Of a stretch of 24,496 nucleotides of DNA, positions 13,709 to 20,943 are shown piece by piece. The notes below the pieces were generated by a model, which did not search any database, was not told the DNA's origin, and worked only from the letters and a program-made list of their open reading frames with translations. Origin of the DNA: JAZRGE01 sp045644025 (GTDB lineage: Bacteria > Bacillota > Clostridia > Oscillospirales > Acutalibacteraceae); contig JAZRGE010000082.1 of the NCBI GenBank assembly GCA_045644025.1, positions 1 to 24,496 of the forward strand, written 5' to 3'. Position 1 is the stretch's first letter; the number at the start of each line of letters is the position of its first letter. Position numbers and translations under genes: made by a program.

Positions 13709-14627
13709 TTAAGATCTCCTTTGTTTTGCAGATGGCCGTTTCGCCGCCTGCCGACTTATCTAAAACAGCCACGTTGGCCATAAACGGAGCTATTTTTCGA
13801 AACCATATATTATTTCTGAGTTCATCCCTATCAGCAGCATGCAGGGTGGCAACACATTCAACTCCGGAGGATGCCGCCTTTTGTATGGCAAGCACGTCTG
13901 CTTCACTGCCAATCTCATCAAAAGCTACTACTTGAGGATTAAGCGTGCGCACAGCCATCATCACTGATTTGGATTTTTCTATGCCGCAAAGTACGTCGGC
14001 AAAGCCTATATCCATCTGTGGTTCGCCGCCCCACACGGCCGATATCTCCCCTCTTTCGTCCGCCACGGCCACCCTTAGGAATTCACCAAACTCCCCCGAT
14101 GAGCATCTGCGCACAATATCGCGAAGCATTGTTGTCTTGCCGCAACCGGGTGGGCCTGCCAGCAACAGTCCTCCCCTGAGATACCTGCGATCTATAGAAG
14201 CCGAACAACCCTTTATCTGCCCTGCTATTCTTATGTTCACGGAAGAAATATCTCTGATGTTTTTCACCCTGCCATCTGCAATCACACCGCTGCCGCACAA
14301 ACCTGCTCTATGGCCACCCCGAAGAGCAATAAAGCCCTGTGCTATCTCTTCCTGATGGCAATAAACCGAGCCGCCGCAAAGCAGAATTACCGTTTCTTCC
14401 AATTGGGTCGGCGTGGCAACGGCGCTGTGCTGATTCGGCGCATTGCAGCAGGTTCCGAATTTATCGGGAAACAGCGTGGAGTTTCTGCATATCAACGCCA
14501 CTGGTTTGCCTGCTCTTAACCGAATTTCGTTCACATTGGCGGCTATATCGGAAGGCAGATTTTTAAGCCCCGCTCGAATGCCGTAAGGCAAATAGTTTAT
14601 CACTTCATAAAAAGCTTCGCTTGTCAA
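13593..14627 (-). CDS. spoIIIAA: Stage III sporulation protein AA (ATPase)
   Basis: The mother-cell ATPase of the SpoIIIA channel, related to secretion ATPases. It has 344 residues. Visible are the N-terminal V-N-E-I-R-L-R-A-G-K-P-V near residues 32-43, Walker A G-P-P-G-C-G-K-T at 158-165, A-V-A-D-E-R-G-E-I-S at 187-196, a Walker B-like V-V-A-F-D-E-I-G at 233-240 and T-L-H-A near 261. The start is TTG with GGAGGGG upstream. The family's natural end is about residue 306, where spoIIIAB begins. Here the frame continues 38 codons into spoIIIAB, giving a tail unlike the family. A TAA sits directly before the spoIIIAB ATG in another frame, so a single-base shift is one explanation and a lost stop is another. 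Confidence 0.92.
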   Translation of the reverse strand: MTSEAFYEVINYLPYGIRAGLKNLPSDIAANVNEIRLRAGKPVALICRNSTLFPDKFGTCCNAPNQHSAVATPTQLEETVILLCGGSVYCHQEEIAQGFIALRGGHRAGLCGSGVIADGRVKNIRDISSVNIRIAGQIKGCSASIDRRYLRGGLLLAGPPGCGKTTMLRDIVRRCSSGEFGEFLRVAVADERGEISAVWGGEPQMDIGFADVLCGIEKSKSVMMAVRTLNPQVVAFDEIGSEADVLAIQKAASSGVECVATLHAADRDELRNNIWFRKIAPFMANVAVLDKSAGGETAICKTKEILNAHFGNLDALAFGFSGRNNEISGTSQKAAANRNIDLLP

Positions 14628-14645
14628 CCTTGTCCCCTCCTACAA

Positions 14646-14688
14646 GATAATATGAAAGGCGGCAGCGTTGTAGAACAACACTGCCGCC
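14646..14688 (-). terminator. Terminator after murC, ahead of spoIIIAA
   Basis: A long hairpin: GGCGGCAG/CTGCCGCC outer stem (14658-14665 with 14681-14688), one mismatch, then GTTGT/ACAAC and a 3-base loop. The minus-strand tail TTTCATATTAT is only moderately T-rich. It separates housekeeping murC from the sporulation operon. Confidence 0.72.
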
Positions 14689-14711
14689 GTAAGAAACAAT
14701 ATTCTGTTTAA

Positions 14712-16082
14712 TTACTTGATTTTCTCAATGAACATATGTGCCGCTTTATAAATATCGCCGCCGCCCATCGTGAGCACCAAATCGCCCGAGGATGCTGTCT
14801 TTTTAAGATATTCCACGGCATCGGCGAAATCGCAGGCAAGATAGGAGTTTTGCAGCCTATCCGTGATATATGCGGAATCAATTCCTGTTGTGTTCTGCTC
14901 ACGAGAGCCCATAATCGGGGTGAGCACCGCAATATCCGCAAGGGAAAGTGCCTTCACAAATTCATCCTTAAGTGCCTCTGTGCGGCTGAAGGTGAAGGGC
15001 TGGAAGACAGCTATCACACGATTAAACTGCAGCTGCTTTGCCGCCTTGAGAGTGGCTTCGATCTCGGTGGGATGGTGAGCATAGTCATCGGCCACGGTGA
15101 TGCCGCCGTATTCGCCCAATCGCTCAAATCTGCGGCCTGCACCGCCAAAGCTTTCCACGCCGAGCTTTATATCATTAAGGCCAACACCCAGATAATACGC
15201 TGTGGCAATAGTGGCCAGAGCATTATAAACATTATGGCCACCGGGAATATTAAGGCTGATATCTATGCTTTCTTCGCCAACCACCGCTGTAAATTCCATT
15301 CCTGCGCGGCCGGGCCTTATATTCTCGGCGCGGCAGAAATTGTTTTCGCCAAGGCCGAAGGTGAACACACGGCCATCATATTCCTTCACAACACCTAAAG
15401 CCAGATCATCATCGCCGTTAACAAATGCCACCTTAGACATAAAAACAAACTTGCGGAAGGATTCGCAGAGATTTTCCATAGAACCAAAATAATCCAGATG
15501 ATCGTTATCAATATTAAGCAGAATGGAAATATCGGGCGACATCTGCAAAAATGTATCCACAAATTCGCAGGCCTCGCATACCATTATCTCGCTTTCACCC
15601 GCTCTGCCGTTGGCATTGATAAGAGGGAGCTTGCCGCCTATCACTGCCGAAGGATCAAGCCCTGCCATAAACAGCACCTGAGTGAGCATGGAGGAAACGG
15701 TAGTTTTGCCGTGAGTTCCGCTAACACCGATAACGTTATCAAAACGGCGAGTGAGGGCACCCAGCAGATGAGAACGCTCCATAGTGGGAATTCCTCTCTC
15801 CTTGGCAGCCACAAGTTCGGGATTATCGGCCGAAATGGCAGCAGAATAGACCACCAGCTCACAATCGGCAAGATTATCGGCATTATGACCCATATAGACT
15901 TTTATACCCAATTCCCTGATCCTGCGAAGATTATCGCTTTCGTTGTTATCAGAGCCGCTCAGAATATAACCTTTGCTATGCAATATGGCAGCAAGCGGAT
16001 TCATTCCCGATCCGCCGATACCTATCATGTGAACCTTCTTGACCCCATCTATTATGCGGTCTTCAGCACGAAATTCCTTCAT
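14712..16082 (-). CDS. murC: UDP-N-acetylmuramate--L-alanine ligase
   Basis: Adds L-alanine to UDP-MurNAc using ATP, the first step of the peptidoglycan stem peptide, in the cytoplasm. It has 456 residues, full length. The N-terminal Rossmann-like motif H-M-I-G-I-G-G-S-G-M is at 18-27, the ATP loop G-T-H-G-K-T-T at 122-128, N-I-D-N-D-H-L-D-Y-F near 211, G-G-A-G-R-R-F-E near 313, and D-D-Y-A-H-H-P-T-E-I near 330. The ATG has GGGGGAAAG about ten bases upstream. Monocistronic as seen; divergent from cca. Confidence 0.96.
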   Translation of the reverse strand: MKEFRAEDRIIDGVKKVHMIGIGGSGMNPLAAILHSKGYILSGSDNNESDNLRRIRELGIKVYMGHNADNLADCELVVYSAAISADNPELVAAKERGIPTMERSHLLGALTRRFDNVIGVSGTHGKTTVSSMLTQVLFMAGLDPSAVIGGKLPLINANGRAGESEIMVCEACEFVDTFLQMSPDISILLNIDNDHLDYFGSMENLCESFRKFVFMSKVAFVNGDDDLALGVVKEYDGRVFTFGLGENNFCRAENIRPGRAGMEFTAVVGEESIDISLNIPGGHNVYNALATIATAYYLGVGLNDIKLGVESFGGAGRRFERLGEYGGITVADDYAHHPTEIEATLKAAKQLQFNRVIAVFQPFTFSRTEALKDEFVKALSLADIAVLTPIMGSREQNTTGIDSAYITDRLQNSYLACDFADAVEYLKKTASSGDLVLTMGGGDIYKAAHMFIEKIK

Positions 16083-16134
16083 GAAATGCTTTCCCCCTTG
16101 ATTTTTTGAAGTCGGTACTGCATTATTATCTTAT

Positions 16135-16163
16135 ATTATATTGCTTTTGCTCCCAAAAATAAA
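16135..16163 (-). promoter_or_regulatory. Possible promoter of murC
   Basis: Minus strand TATAAT (16135-16140) with the weak TTTATT (16158-16163) at 17-base spacing. The intergenic stretch 16083-16194 is AT-rich, and I could not choose a clear promoter for the divergent cca gene. Confidence 0.38.
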
Positions 16164-16194
16164 CACTTATTTTGCGAAAGTTGGTGATTTTTTG

Positions 16195-17337
16195 ATGTTT
16201 CCCATAAGCGCTGCGGCAAAAACGGCTATAGACACACTGGAAAGCCACGGATTTGAGGCCTATTGCGTGGGTGGCGCGGTGCGCGATCTTTTAATGGGCA
16301 AAGTGCCAACCGACTACGATATCACCACCAAGGCCCTGCCTCAAGACGTTGTTAACATCTTCCCTAAAACAGTTGCCACAGGCATTAAGCACGGCACAAT
16401 AACAGTTTTGCTGGATAAGGAGGCAATAGAAATCACCACCTACCGCACCGATGGTGAATATGCCGACAACCGCCACCCCGAAAAAGTGCGGTTTGTGGCA
16501 GGAATAGAAGAGGATCTCGGCCGCAGGGATTTCACAGTAAACGCCATTGCCTATTCACCCTATAGGGGCATCTTGGATCCGCTGGGCGGCCGAGAAGATA
16601 TTGAAAATAAAATCATAAAATGCGTGGGGCAACCCGAAAAAAGGTTTAATGAGGATGCGCTTCGAATTATGCGTTGTTTCCGCTTTGCCTCCACTCTCGG
16701 CTTCAGCATAGAAAGGCACACCTTGCGCGCGGCTGTGAGCCTTATTCCTCTGTTGCAAAACATAAGCCGAGAAAGGATATTTGCAGAGTTTATTAAGACT
16801 CTTACGGGGAACCACCCCCATAAAGCATCTCCTCTTTTGGGCGATGGTCTGGAGCTTTTGGATCGCGTACCCGCGGATGCTTCCGCTCGCTTTGCGGCCT
16901 GGTGTGCCTTAAACGGGCGAGATACCGCTATCACTGCCGCCGCGCTTCGCAGTTCTGCGGCATTTGCCGAAAAGTCTGCCAACATAAGCCGAAATATTGA
17001 ATTTAGTGCCACCGATATGTTTGCTGTTAGAAAGCAGATTGTAAATTACGGATTCGAAGACGTGAGAATGGGGCTAATTATAGGCAAAGAGATCTTTGGC
17101 CGAGCCATAGATCAAACAATCCATTTGCTTGAAAATGCCGAAAAGGAAATTTTTCCGCTATCCCCTGCCCATATGGCGCTTAGCGGTGCCGAACTTGAAG
17201 CACTGGGGCTTCGGGGAAAGCAAATAGGTGATGTCCTGCAAAAGCTATTTATGACAGTGCTGGCCGATCCTTCAAAAAACACAAAGGAAGATCTGCTGAA
17301 AGAAGCCAAAAATTTAATATATTTTTCACACAGATGA
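16195..17337 (+). CDS. cca: CCA tRNA nucleotidyltransferase
   Basis: Adds or repairs the 3' CCA end of tRNAs (a class II nucleotidyltransferase). It has 380 residues. The head domain shows Y-C-V-G-G-A-V-R-D-L-L at 23-33, catalytic D40-Y-D42 in T-D-Y-D-I-T-T, R-R-D-F-T-V-N-A-I-A-Y at 110-120, and the template-binding region R-F-N-E-D-A-L-R-I-M-R at 150-160. The remainder is the helical body and tail without an HD domain. The ATG at 16195 has GGTGAT seven bases upstream; a TTG one codon earlier is spaced too tightly and the longer frame lacks a ribosome site. A narrower A-adding role cannot be ruled out, but no second copy is seen here. Confidence 0.92.
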   Translation: MFPISAAAKTAIDTLESHGFEAYCVGGAVRDLLMGKVPTDYDITTKALPQDVVNIFPKTVATGIKHGTITVLLDKEAIEITTYRTDGEYADNRHPEKVRFVAGIEEDLGRRDFTVNAIAYSPYRGILDPLGGREDIENKIIKCVGQPEKRFNEDALRIMRCFRFASTLGFSIERHTLRAAVSLIPLLQNISRERIFAEFIKTLTGNHPHKASPLLGDGLELLDRVPADASARFAAWCALNGRDTAITAAALRSSAAFAEKSANISRNIEFSATDMFAVRKQIVNYGFEDVRMGLIIGKEIFGRAIDQTIHLLENAEKEIFPLSPAHMALSGAELEALGLRGKQIGDVLQKLFMTVLADPSKNTKEDLLKEAKNLIYFSHR

Positions 17338-17354
17338 AAGATCCTCATAAAATG
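17328..17354 (+). promoter_or_regulatory. Candidate sigma-K-type promoter of dpaAB
   Basis: AC (17328-17329, in CACACAG), 16 bases, then CATAAAATG (17346-17354), which fits the sigma-K pattern AC / CATAnnnTA except for the last base. dpaAB is sigma-K-controlled in characterised spore formers. An inverted repeat AAATGTT-AGAG-AACATTT (17350-17367) lies immediately downstream. Short motifs like this arise by chance. Confidence 0.33.
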
Positions 17355-17393
17355 TTAGAGAACATTTATGGGGATTTTTTATGGGGTGATAGA

Positions 17394-18239
17394 ATGCAAC
17401 ACATTGCTATTTTAGGCGGAGACGAACGGCAAATACATCTGGCCGAGCTCCTGCGTGAAGAACAATACATTACCGAACATATTTTTGGGAACGCTCCCTA
17501 CTGCGAGGCCAACTTCAGAATTCTTATGCACAAAGCCGATACGGTGATCCTTCCAATTCCTTTAAGCCGTGATGGGCTGACGCTCAACGCGCCGCTATGC
17601 AAGGAAACTATACTTATGAATCACTTAGCTCCCCTTTGCCGAGGCAAAAACGTGTTTGCCGGAGCTGTGAGTGCCACCACTGCCGCCGCCTTTGCCAACG
17701 AAGGCGTTGAAATTCACGATTATTCCCAGCGAGAAGAGTTTGCAATAATGAATGCAGTGGCCACCGCCGAGGGCGCCGTTGCATTGGCTATGGGCAACAC
17801 ACCACACACGATAGCAGGCAGCCGATGCCTTGTGGTGGGCTACGGCCGCATTGGCAAGGTGCTTTGCAATATGCTGGATTCACTGGGTGCGATAGTTTCG
17901 GCTTCGGCCCGAAAGGCCAAAGATATTGCCTGGATAGAAGCAAATCACCTGCATTCGGTGGCCACCGATCAAATAGATTCGGTGCTTCCCGATTGCGATA
18001 TCATATTCAATACAGTCCCCCACTCGGTGCTTGGCCCAAAAGAATTGGCCTGCTGCAAAAACACAGCCATTATTATAGAGCTTGCCTCAGCTCCCGGCGG
18101 AATAGATACAACCACGGCAGGCAGGCTGGGGATTCAAGTGCTCAACGGCGGTGGGCTTCCCGGCAAGGTAGCTCCCCTTTCGGCGGCCGCCTACATCAAA
18201 GAAACTATTCTTAACATCTGCAGGGAGGAAAAATTATGA
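17394..18239 (+). CDS. dpaA: Dipicolinate synthase subunit A
   Basis: With DpaB it oxidises dihydrodipicolinate (or its hydroxylated form) to dipicolinic acid in the mother cell, which is then loaded with calcium into the spore core. It has 281 residues. The N-terminal domain (I-A-I-L-G-G-D-E-R-Q, P-I-P-L-S-R-D-G) is followed by a Rossmann domain with V-V-G-Y-G-R-I-G-K at 147-155 and a C-terminal E-L-A-S-A-P-G-G-I-D. The ATG at 17394 is preceded by GGGGTGAT; upstream in-frame starts overlap cca and lack a ribosome site. Its stop overlaps dpaB by ATGA. The neighbouring cca is housekeeping, so a separate sporulation promoter is expected. Confidence 0.93.
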   Translation: MQHIAILGGDERQIHLAELLREEQYITEHIFGNAPYCEANFRILMHKADTVILPIPLSRDGLTLNAPLCKETILMNHLAPLCRGKNVFAGAVSATTAAAFANEGVEIHDYSQREEFAIMNAVATAEGAVALAMGNTPHTIAGSRCLVVGYGRIGKVLCNMLDSLGAIVSASARKAKDIAWIEANHLHSVATDQIDSVLPDCDIIFNTVPHSVLGPKELACCKNTAIIIELASAPGGIDTTTAGRLGIQVLNGGGLPGKVAPLSAAAYIKETILNICREEKL

Positions 18240-18808
18240 AAGGTTTAAACATAGGTTTCGGAATGTGCGGTTCTTTTTGCACTCTGGCCGAGGCAATAGA
18301 GCAAATGGAGCATTTAGTGATTTTGGGAGCGAACGTTTGGCCTATAATGTCGGCCACGGCATACACCACCAACACCCGATTTGGAAAAGCCGAGGAAATT
18401 AACCGAAGGATAGAAGAGATTTGCCGAAAAAATATTATTCACGATATAGCATCTGCCGAACCGATCGGCCCCCAAAAAATGCTGGACGTGATGGTGGTGG
18501 CGCCCTGCACAGGCAACACCATGGCCAAACTTGCTGCTGGGATCACCGATACTGCCATCACAATGGCTGTGAAGGCACATCTGAGAAACGACAGACCCGT
18601 GGTGCTGGCCCCTGCCACCAACGACGCCCTCACCGGCTCGGCAAAGAACATAGGTAAACTTTTGAACACAAAGAACGTCTATTTCGTGCCATTCGGGCAA
18701 GACGACGCCAAAAATAAACCCGCTTCCTGCATAGCGGATTTCCGAAAAATCCCCGAGACTATATCCTTAGCGCTGGTAGGCAAACAGATTCAGCCGTTGC
18801 TGCAATAA
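18236..18808 (+). CDS. dpaB: Dipicolinate synthase subunit B (flavoprotein)
   Basis: The flavoprotein-like partner of DpaA in dipicolinate synthesis. It has 190 residues and the Dfp/UbiX-like flavoprotein fold: I-G-F-G-M-C-G-S-F-C-T near residue 6, V-V-A-P-C-T-G-N-T-M-A-K-L at about 86-98 and P-V-V-L-A-P-A-T-N-D-A-L at about 121-132. The ATG overlaps the dpaA stop and has AGGGAGG seven bases upstream, giving strong coupling. A terminator follows immediately. Confidence 0.94.
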   Translation: MKGLNIGFGMCGSFCTLAEAIEQMEHLVILGANVWPIMSATAYTTNTRFGKAEEINRRIEEICRKNIIHDIASAEPIGPQKMLDVMVVAPCTGNTMAKLAAGITDTAITMAVKAHLRNDRPVVLAPATNDALTGSAKNIGKLLNTKNVYFVPFGQDDAKNKPASCIADFRKIPETISLALVGKQIQPLLQ

Positions 18809-18835
18809 AAAAAGGAGCCACGCGGCTCCTTTTTT
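18807..18835. terminator. Bidirectional terminator between dpaB and the GNAT gene
   Basis: The stem GGAGCC/GGCTCC (18814-18819 with 18824-18829) has the 4-base loop ACGC. It is flanked by seven A on the left and six T on the right, serving both convergent genes. Confidence 0.92.
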
Positions 18836-18836
18836 A

Positions 18837-19253
18837 TTAGAAGGTTTTAGTCATCAAAATATGGGGGCAATGCTCCTCCATAGTGGTAACGTCTGTTTTG
18901 GAATAGCCCAGTTTTTCATAAAAGCCTGCGGCCTGCACCTGGGCAAGTATCACAGCTCCCGAAACGCCCTTTTCCTTAAGCCATTTTTCGGCTTCACACA
19001 CCATTTTTTCGCCCAAACCTTGGCCTCGCATATTCTTAACAACAGCTATGCGGCCTATCTTATGGGCAGAATATTCGGAAGCAAAGTGCACACGGCATGT
19101 GCCTACTGCCGCGCCATCAATATATCCCACAAAGTGCGTTGCGTTTTCTTCAAACTCATCAAATTCGTCTTTGAATCCCTGCTCTGCCATAAAAACCGCT
19201 TTGCGAATTTCGGCAGCGTCATCGGGCAGGATGCTGAATACCTTTATTTCCAT
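18837..19253 (-). CDS. GNAT family N-acetyltransferase
   Basis: A 138-residue cytoplasmic acetyl-CoA-dependent acetyltransferase. The acetyl-CoA-binding motif is M-R-G-Q-G-L-G near residues 74-80. Before it lies I-G-R-I-A-V-V and after it A-A-G-F-Y-E-K-L-G-Y, the standard GNAT C-terminal pattern. The opening A-V-F-M-A-E-Q-G-F resembles the ElaA/YjcF branch. Its substrate is unknown. It starts four bases after the thiT stop with only a weak AAGG site, so it is probably co-transcribed with thiT and therefore under the TPP riboswitch. Confidence 0.88.
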   Translation of the reverse strand: MEIKVFSILPDDAAEIRKAVFMAEQGFKDEFDEFEENATHFVGYIDGAAVGTCRVHFASEYSAHKIGRIAVVKNMRGQGLGEKMVCEAEKWLKEKGVSGAVILAQVQAAGFYEKLGYSKTDVTTMEEHCPHILMTKTF

Positions 19254-19257
19254 TCGA

Positions 19258-19824
19258 TCAAGCCTTCATTATTCTTTTATATGCTTTGGTGGCAATAAGT
19301 GCCGCAAGAACGCCGAGGGTGATAACTATCTCGGGCAGCATAAAGGAGCCGTTGTAGGTGACAGAATACCAAAGAGCACCCCAGAAGCCCATCTCGGTGA
19401 TGTAATCCCAAAGGAGCAAGCCCGAGAACAGATGCATCACAAATCGGAGCACCATAGCCAGGGTGGCCGAGAGCATCACACCCACGTTGCCTTTTTTCTT
19501 AAACACACCTGCGAAGCACAAGACTGTGTAGGGCAGAATATAATCCAGCATAATGCAACCCACTAGAATAATGGGAGAAAGGCCCCAGGAAAGAACCTTT
19601 GCAAGGCTTAGACCCATCTGCACCACCGAATAAGTGAATGCTGTGAAAAATCCCCACTTAAAATCATATTTAAGTACAATAAGGATTATCGGCAGCATGC
19701 TTGCAAGTGTGGCCTTACCGCCGAATGCCAGGGGCAGCGGAACAATGGGAAATTCGCTGAGCACTGCAGCCAGAGCAATCATCACAGCAGTTAAAGCCAG
19801 TCTTTTCAGATTTTCTTTTTTCAT
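19258..19824 (-). CDS. thiT: Thiamine transporter ThiT (ECF S component, YuaJ family)
   Basis: The membrane substrate-binding subunit for thiamine, working with a shared ECF energising module (not in this window). It has 188 residues and six hydrophobic segments. Family features are S-M-L-P-I-I near residue 42, a Q in the Y-S-V-V-Q-M region, L-D-Y-I-L-P near residue 93, and R-F-V-M-H-L-F-S-G followed by W-Y-S-V-T-Y-N-G-S-F-M-L-P-E, the ThiT thiamine-site region. The ATG at 19824 has AGGAGG five bases upstream; the longer frame would run through the riboswitch terminator. Regulation by the TPP riboswitch upstream strongly supports thiamine as ligand. Confidence 0.95.
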   Translation of the reverse strand: MKKENLKRLALTAVMIALAAVLSEFPIVPLPLAFGGKATLASMLPIILIVLKYDFKWGFFTAFTYSVVQMGLSLAKVLSWGLSPIILVGCIMLDYILPYTVLCFAGVFKKKGNVGVMLSATLAMVLRFVMHLFSGLLLWDYITEMGFWGALWYSVTYNGSFMLPEIVITLGVLAALIATKAYKRIMKA

Positions 19825-19836
19825 TTTATCCTCCTG

Positions 19837-19877
19837 AAAAACAAAAATTGCACGCAGCTTACCGATGCTGTGTGCAA
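19837..19877 (-). terminator. Riboswitch expression-platform terminator ahead of thiT
   Basis: On the minus strand TTGCAC-A-CAGC pairs with GCTG-C-GTGCAA around an 8-base loop (19848-19877), then TTTTTGTTTTT. It lies between the TPP aptamer and the AGGAGG of thiT, so thiamine pyrophosphate probably acts by premature termination. I did not find a convincing antiterminator helix by eye. Confidence 0.85.
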
Positions 19878-19908
19878 ACAAAGACGGCTTATAAGGCACT
19901 TATAAAAC

Positions 19909-20008
19909 ATCCCTTCGTCGGCATTATCCGCATCAGGTAAAAGGCCGCTGAAGCGACCTAAGGGTCGGAACTCACAGTTCCCTCTCAGCCCCTTACGGGA
20001 CTCCCCTT
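19909..20008 (-). promoter_or_regulatory. TPP riboswitch (THI element)
   Basis: The minus strand shows the diagnostic aptamer segments in order: GGGGCTGAGAGGG (19981-19993 region), GACCCTT, ACCTGATGCGGATAATGCC, then GAAGGGA, with AAGGGGAGTCCC opening the first stem. CTGAGAG and the CTGATnnGGATAATGCC-like block contact the pyrimidine and pyrophosphate parts of TPP. It controls thiT and probably the GNAT gene. Confidence 0.97.
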
Positions 20009-20021
20009 GCTTTGCATTGTG

Positions 20022-20050
20022 ATAATACCACCAAATATTTGCTTTGTCAA
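20022..20050 (-). promoter_or_regulatory. Sigma-A promoter of the thiT riboswitch leader
   Basis: Minus strand: consensus TTGACA (20045-20050), a 17-base spacer and TATTAT (20022-20027) with TGG before it. Transcription would start just ahead of the TPP aptamer. Confidence 0.9.
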
Positions 20051-20094
20051 TAAAAAACTTTTGCTCCGCAAACAGAAAAAATTAAAAAACATAT

Positions 20095-20122
20095 TGTAGT
20101 TTTTAAGGCAAGGTGGTAAAAT
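20095..20122 (+). promoter_or_regulatory. Probable promoter of the CofE-like/metY operon
   Basis: TTGTAG (20095-20100), a 16-base spacer and TAAAAT (20117-20122) with TGG before it. It is back-to-back with the thiT promoter. Confidence 0.5.
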
Positions 20123-20169
20123 AAAGGGGAATATGCTTTTTGCTAAAAAGTAAAAGGAGCGAAAGTAAA

Positions 20170-20943
20170 ATGGAAATTGCAAATAAGGGTGGTCTCACCC
20201 CTAATCACGGAAAAAAGCTTGTGGTGGATCTTGAAGAAGGAAGATTCGCAAGATACCCTGTGAAGACTCATGTTGTTAAATCTGGCGATAGCCTTTTCGA
20301 GCTGCTCGACACCTATGTGAAGGAGCATCTGCAGGAAGGCGATCAGATATATCTGAGCGAAAAAATGGTAGCTATCAGCCAGGGCAGGGCTATCCCTATT
20401 GATGAAATCAAGCCCTCCAAGCTGGCTTTATTCCTGCTCAAGTTTGTTTATAAATCCCCCCACGGCGTTGGCCTCGGCAGCCCCTACACAATGGAGCTTG
20501 CCATCCGCGATGTTGGCGCTCCCCTTATTTTGCTCGGCGCTTTCTGCGCTGCACTCACAAAGCCCTTCGGCATTCGCGGCGTTTTCTACAGAGTTGTGGG
20601 CAACCGTGCCCGCACGATCGATGGCCCTGCCGATTATGTTATCCCTCCCTATAACAAATATGCCAAAATGTCTCCCTTAAAGCCCCAGAAAGTCAGCCGC
20701 GAGCTGGCTGCCCACATTGGCTGCGACGTTTGCATCATCGATGCCAACGATCTTGGCCTGGAAGTGCTGGGCAACAGCAACAAAAAGCTTATCAAAAAGG
20801 ATTACGTTCGCAGATTGTTTAAGGACAATCCCCTGGATCAGAGCATCCAGCAGACTCCTATCGCTATAGTTCGCCGCGTGGCAGATGATTTTGTGGAGCC
20901 CGATTACGAAACCGACGCCGCAGAAAAGGAGCAGGCAGAATGA
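20170..20943 (+). CDS. CofE-like F420-0:gamma-glutamyl ligase family protein
   Basis: A 257-residue protein resembling the coenzyme F420-0:L-glutamate ligase family (CofE, Pfam F420_ligase) in its clostridial form. Supporting regions are V-K-S-G-D-S-L near residue 37, the conserved-looking L-S-E-K-M-V-A-I-S-Q-G-R-A near residues 62-74, and C-I-I-D-A-N-D-L-G near residues 189-197. The recognition is from memory of annotated relatives, not from active-site proof. No other F420 genes are in the window and most such bacteria are not known to make F420, so the true acceptor may differ. AAGGAG precedes the ATG at 20170. The acidic C-terminus (E-T-D-A-A-E-K-E-Q-A-E) overlaps metY by ATGA. Confidence 0.72.
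   Translation: MEIANKGGLTPNHGKKLVVDLEEGRFARYPVKTHVVKSGDSLFELLDTYVKEHLQEGDQIYLSEKMVAISQGRAIPIDEIKPSKLALFLLKFVYKSPHGVGLGSPYTMELAIRDVGAPLILLGAFCAALTKPFGIRGVFYRVVGNRARTIDGPADYVIPPYNKYAKMSPLKPQKVSRELAAHIGCDVCIIDANDLGLEVLGNSNKKLIKKDYVRRLFKDNPLDQSIQQTPIAIVRRVADDFVEPDYETDAAEKEQAE

Noticed and set aside
14640..14720. Possible sigma-E promoter for spoIIIAA (GAATATT as -35, or CATATTAT as -10)
   Set aside because: GAATATT has no acceptable -10 at 14-15 bases. CATATTAT lies almost on the ribosome-binding site and its -35 would fall in the murC terminator stem. The operon should have a sigma-E promoter, but I could not place one.
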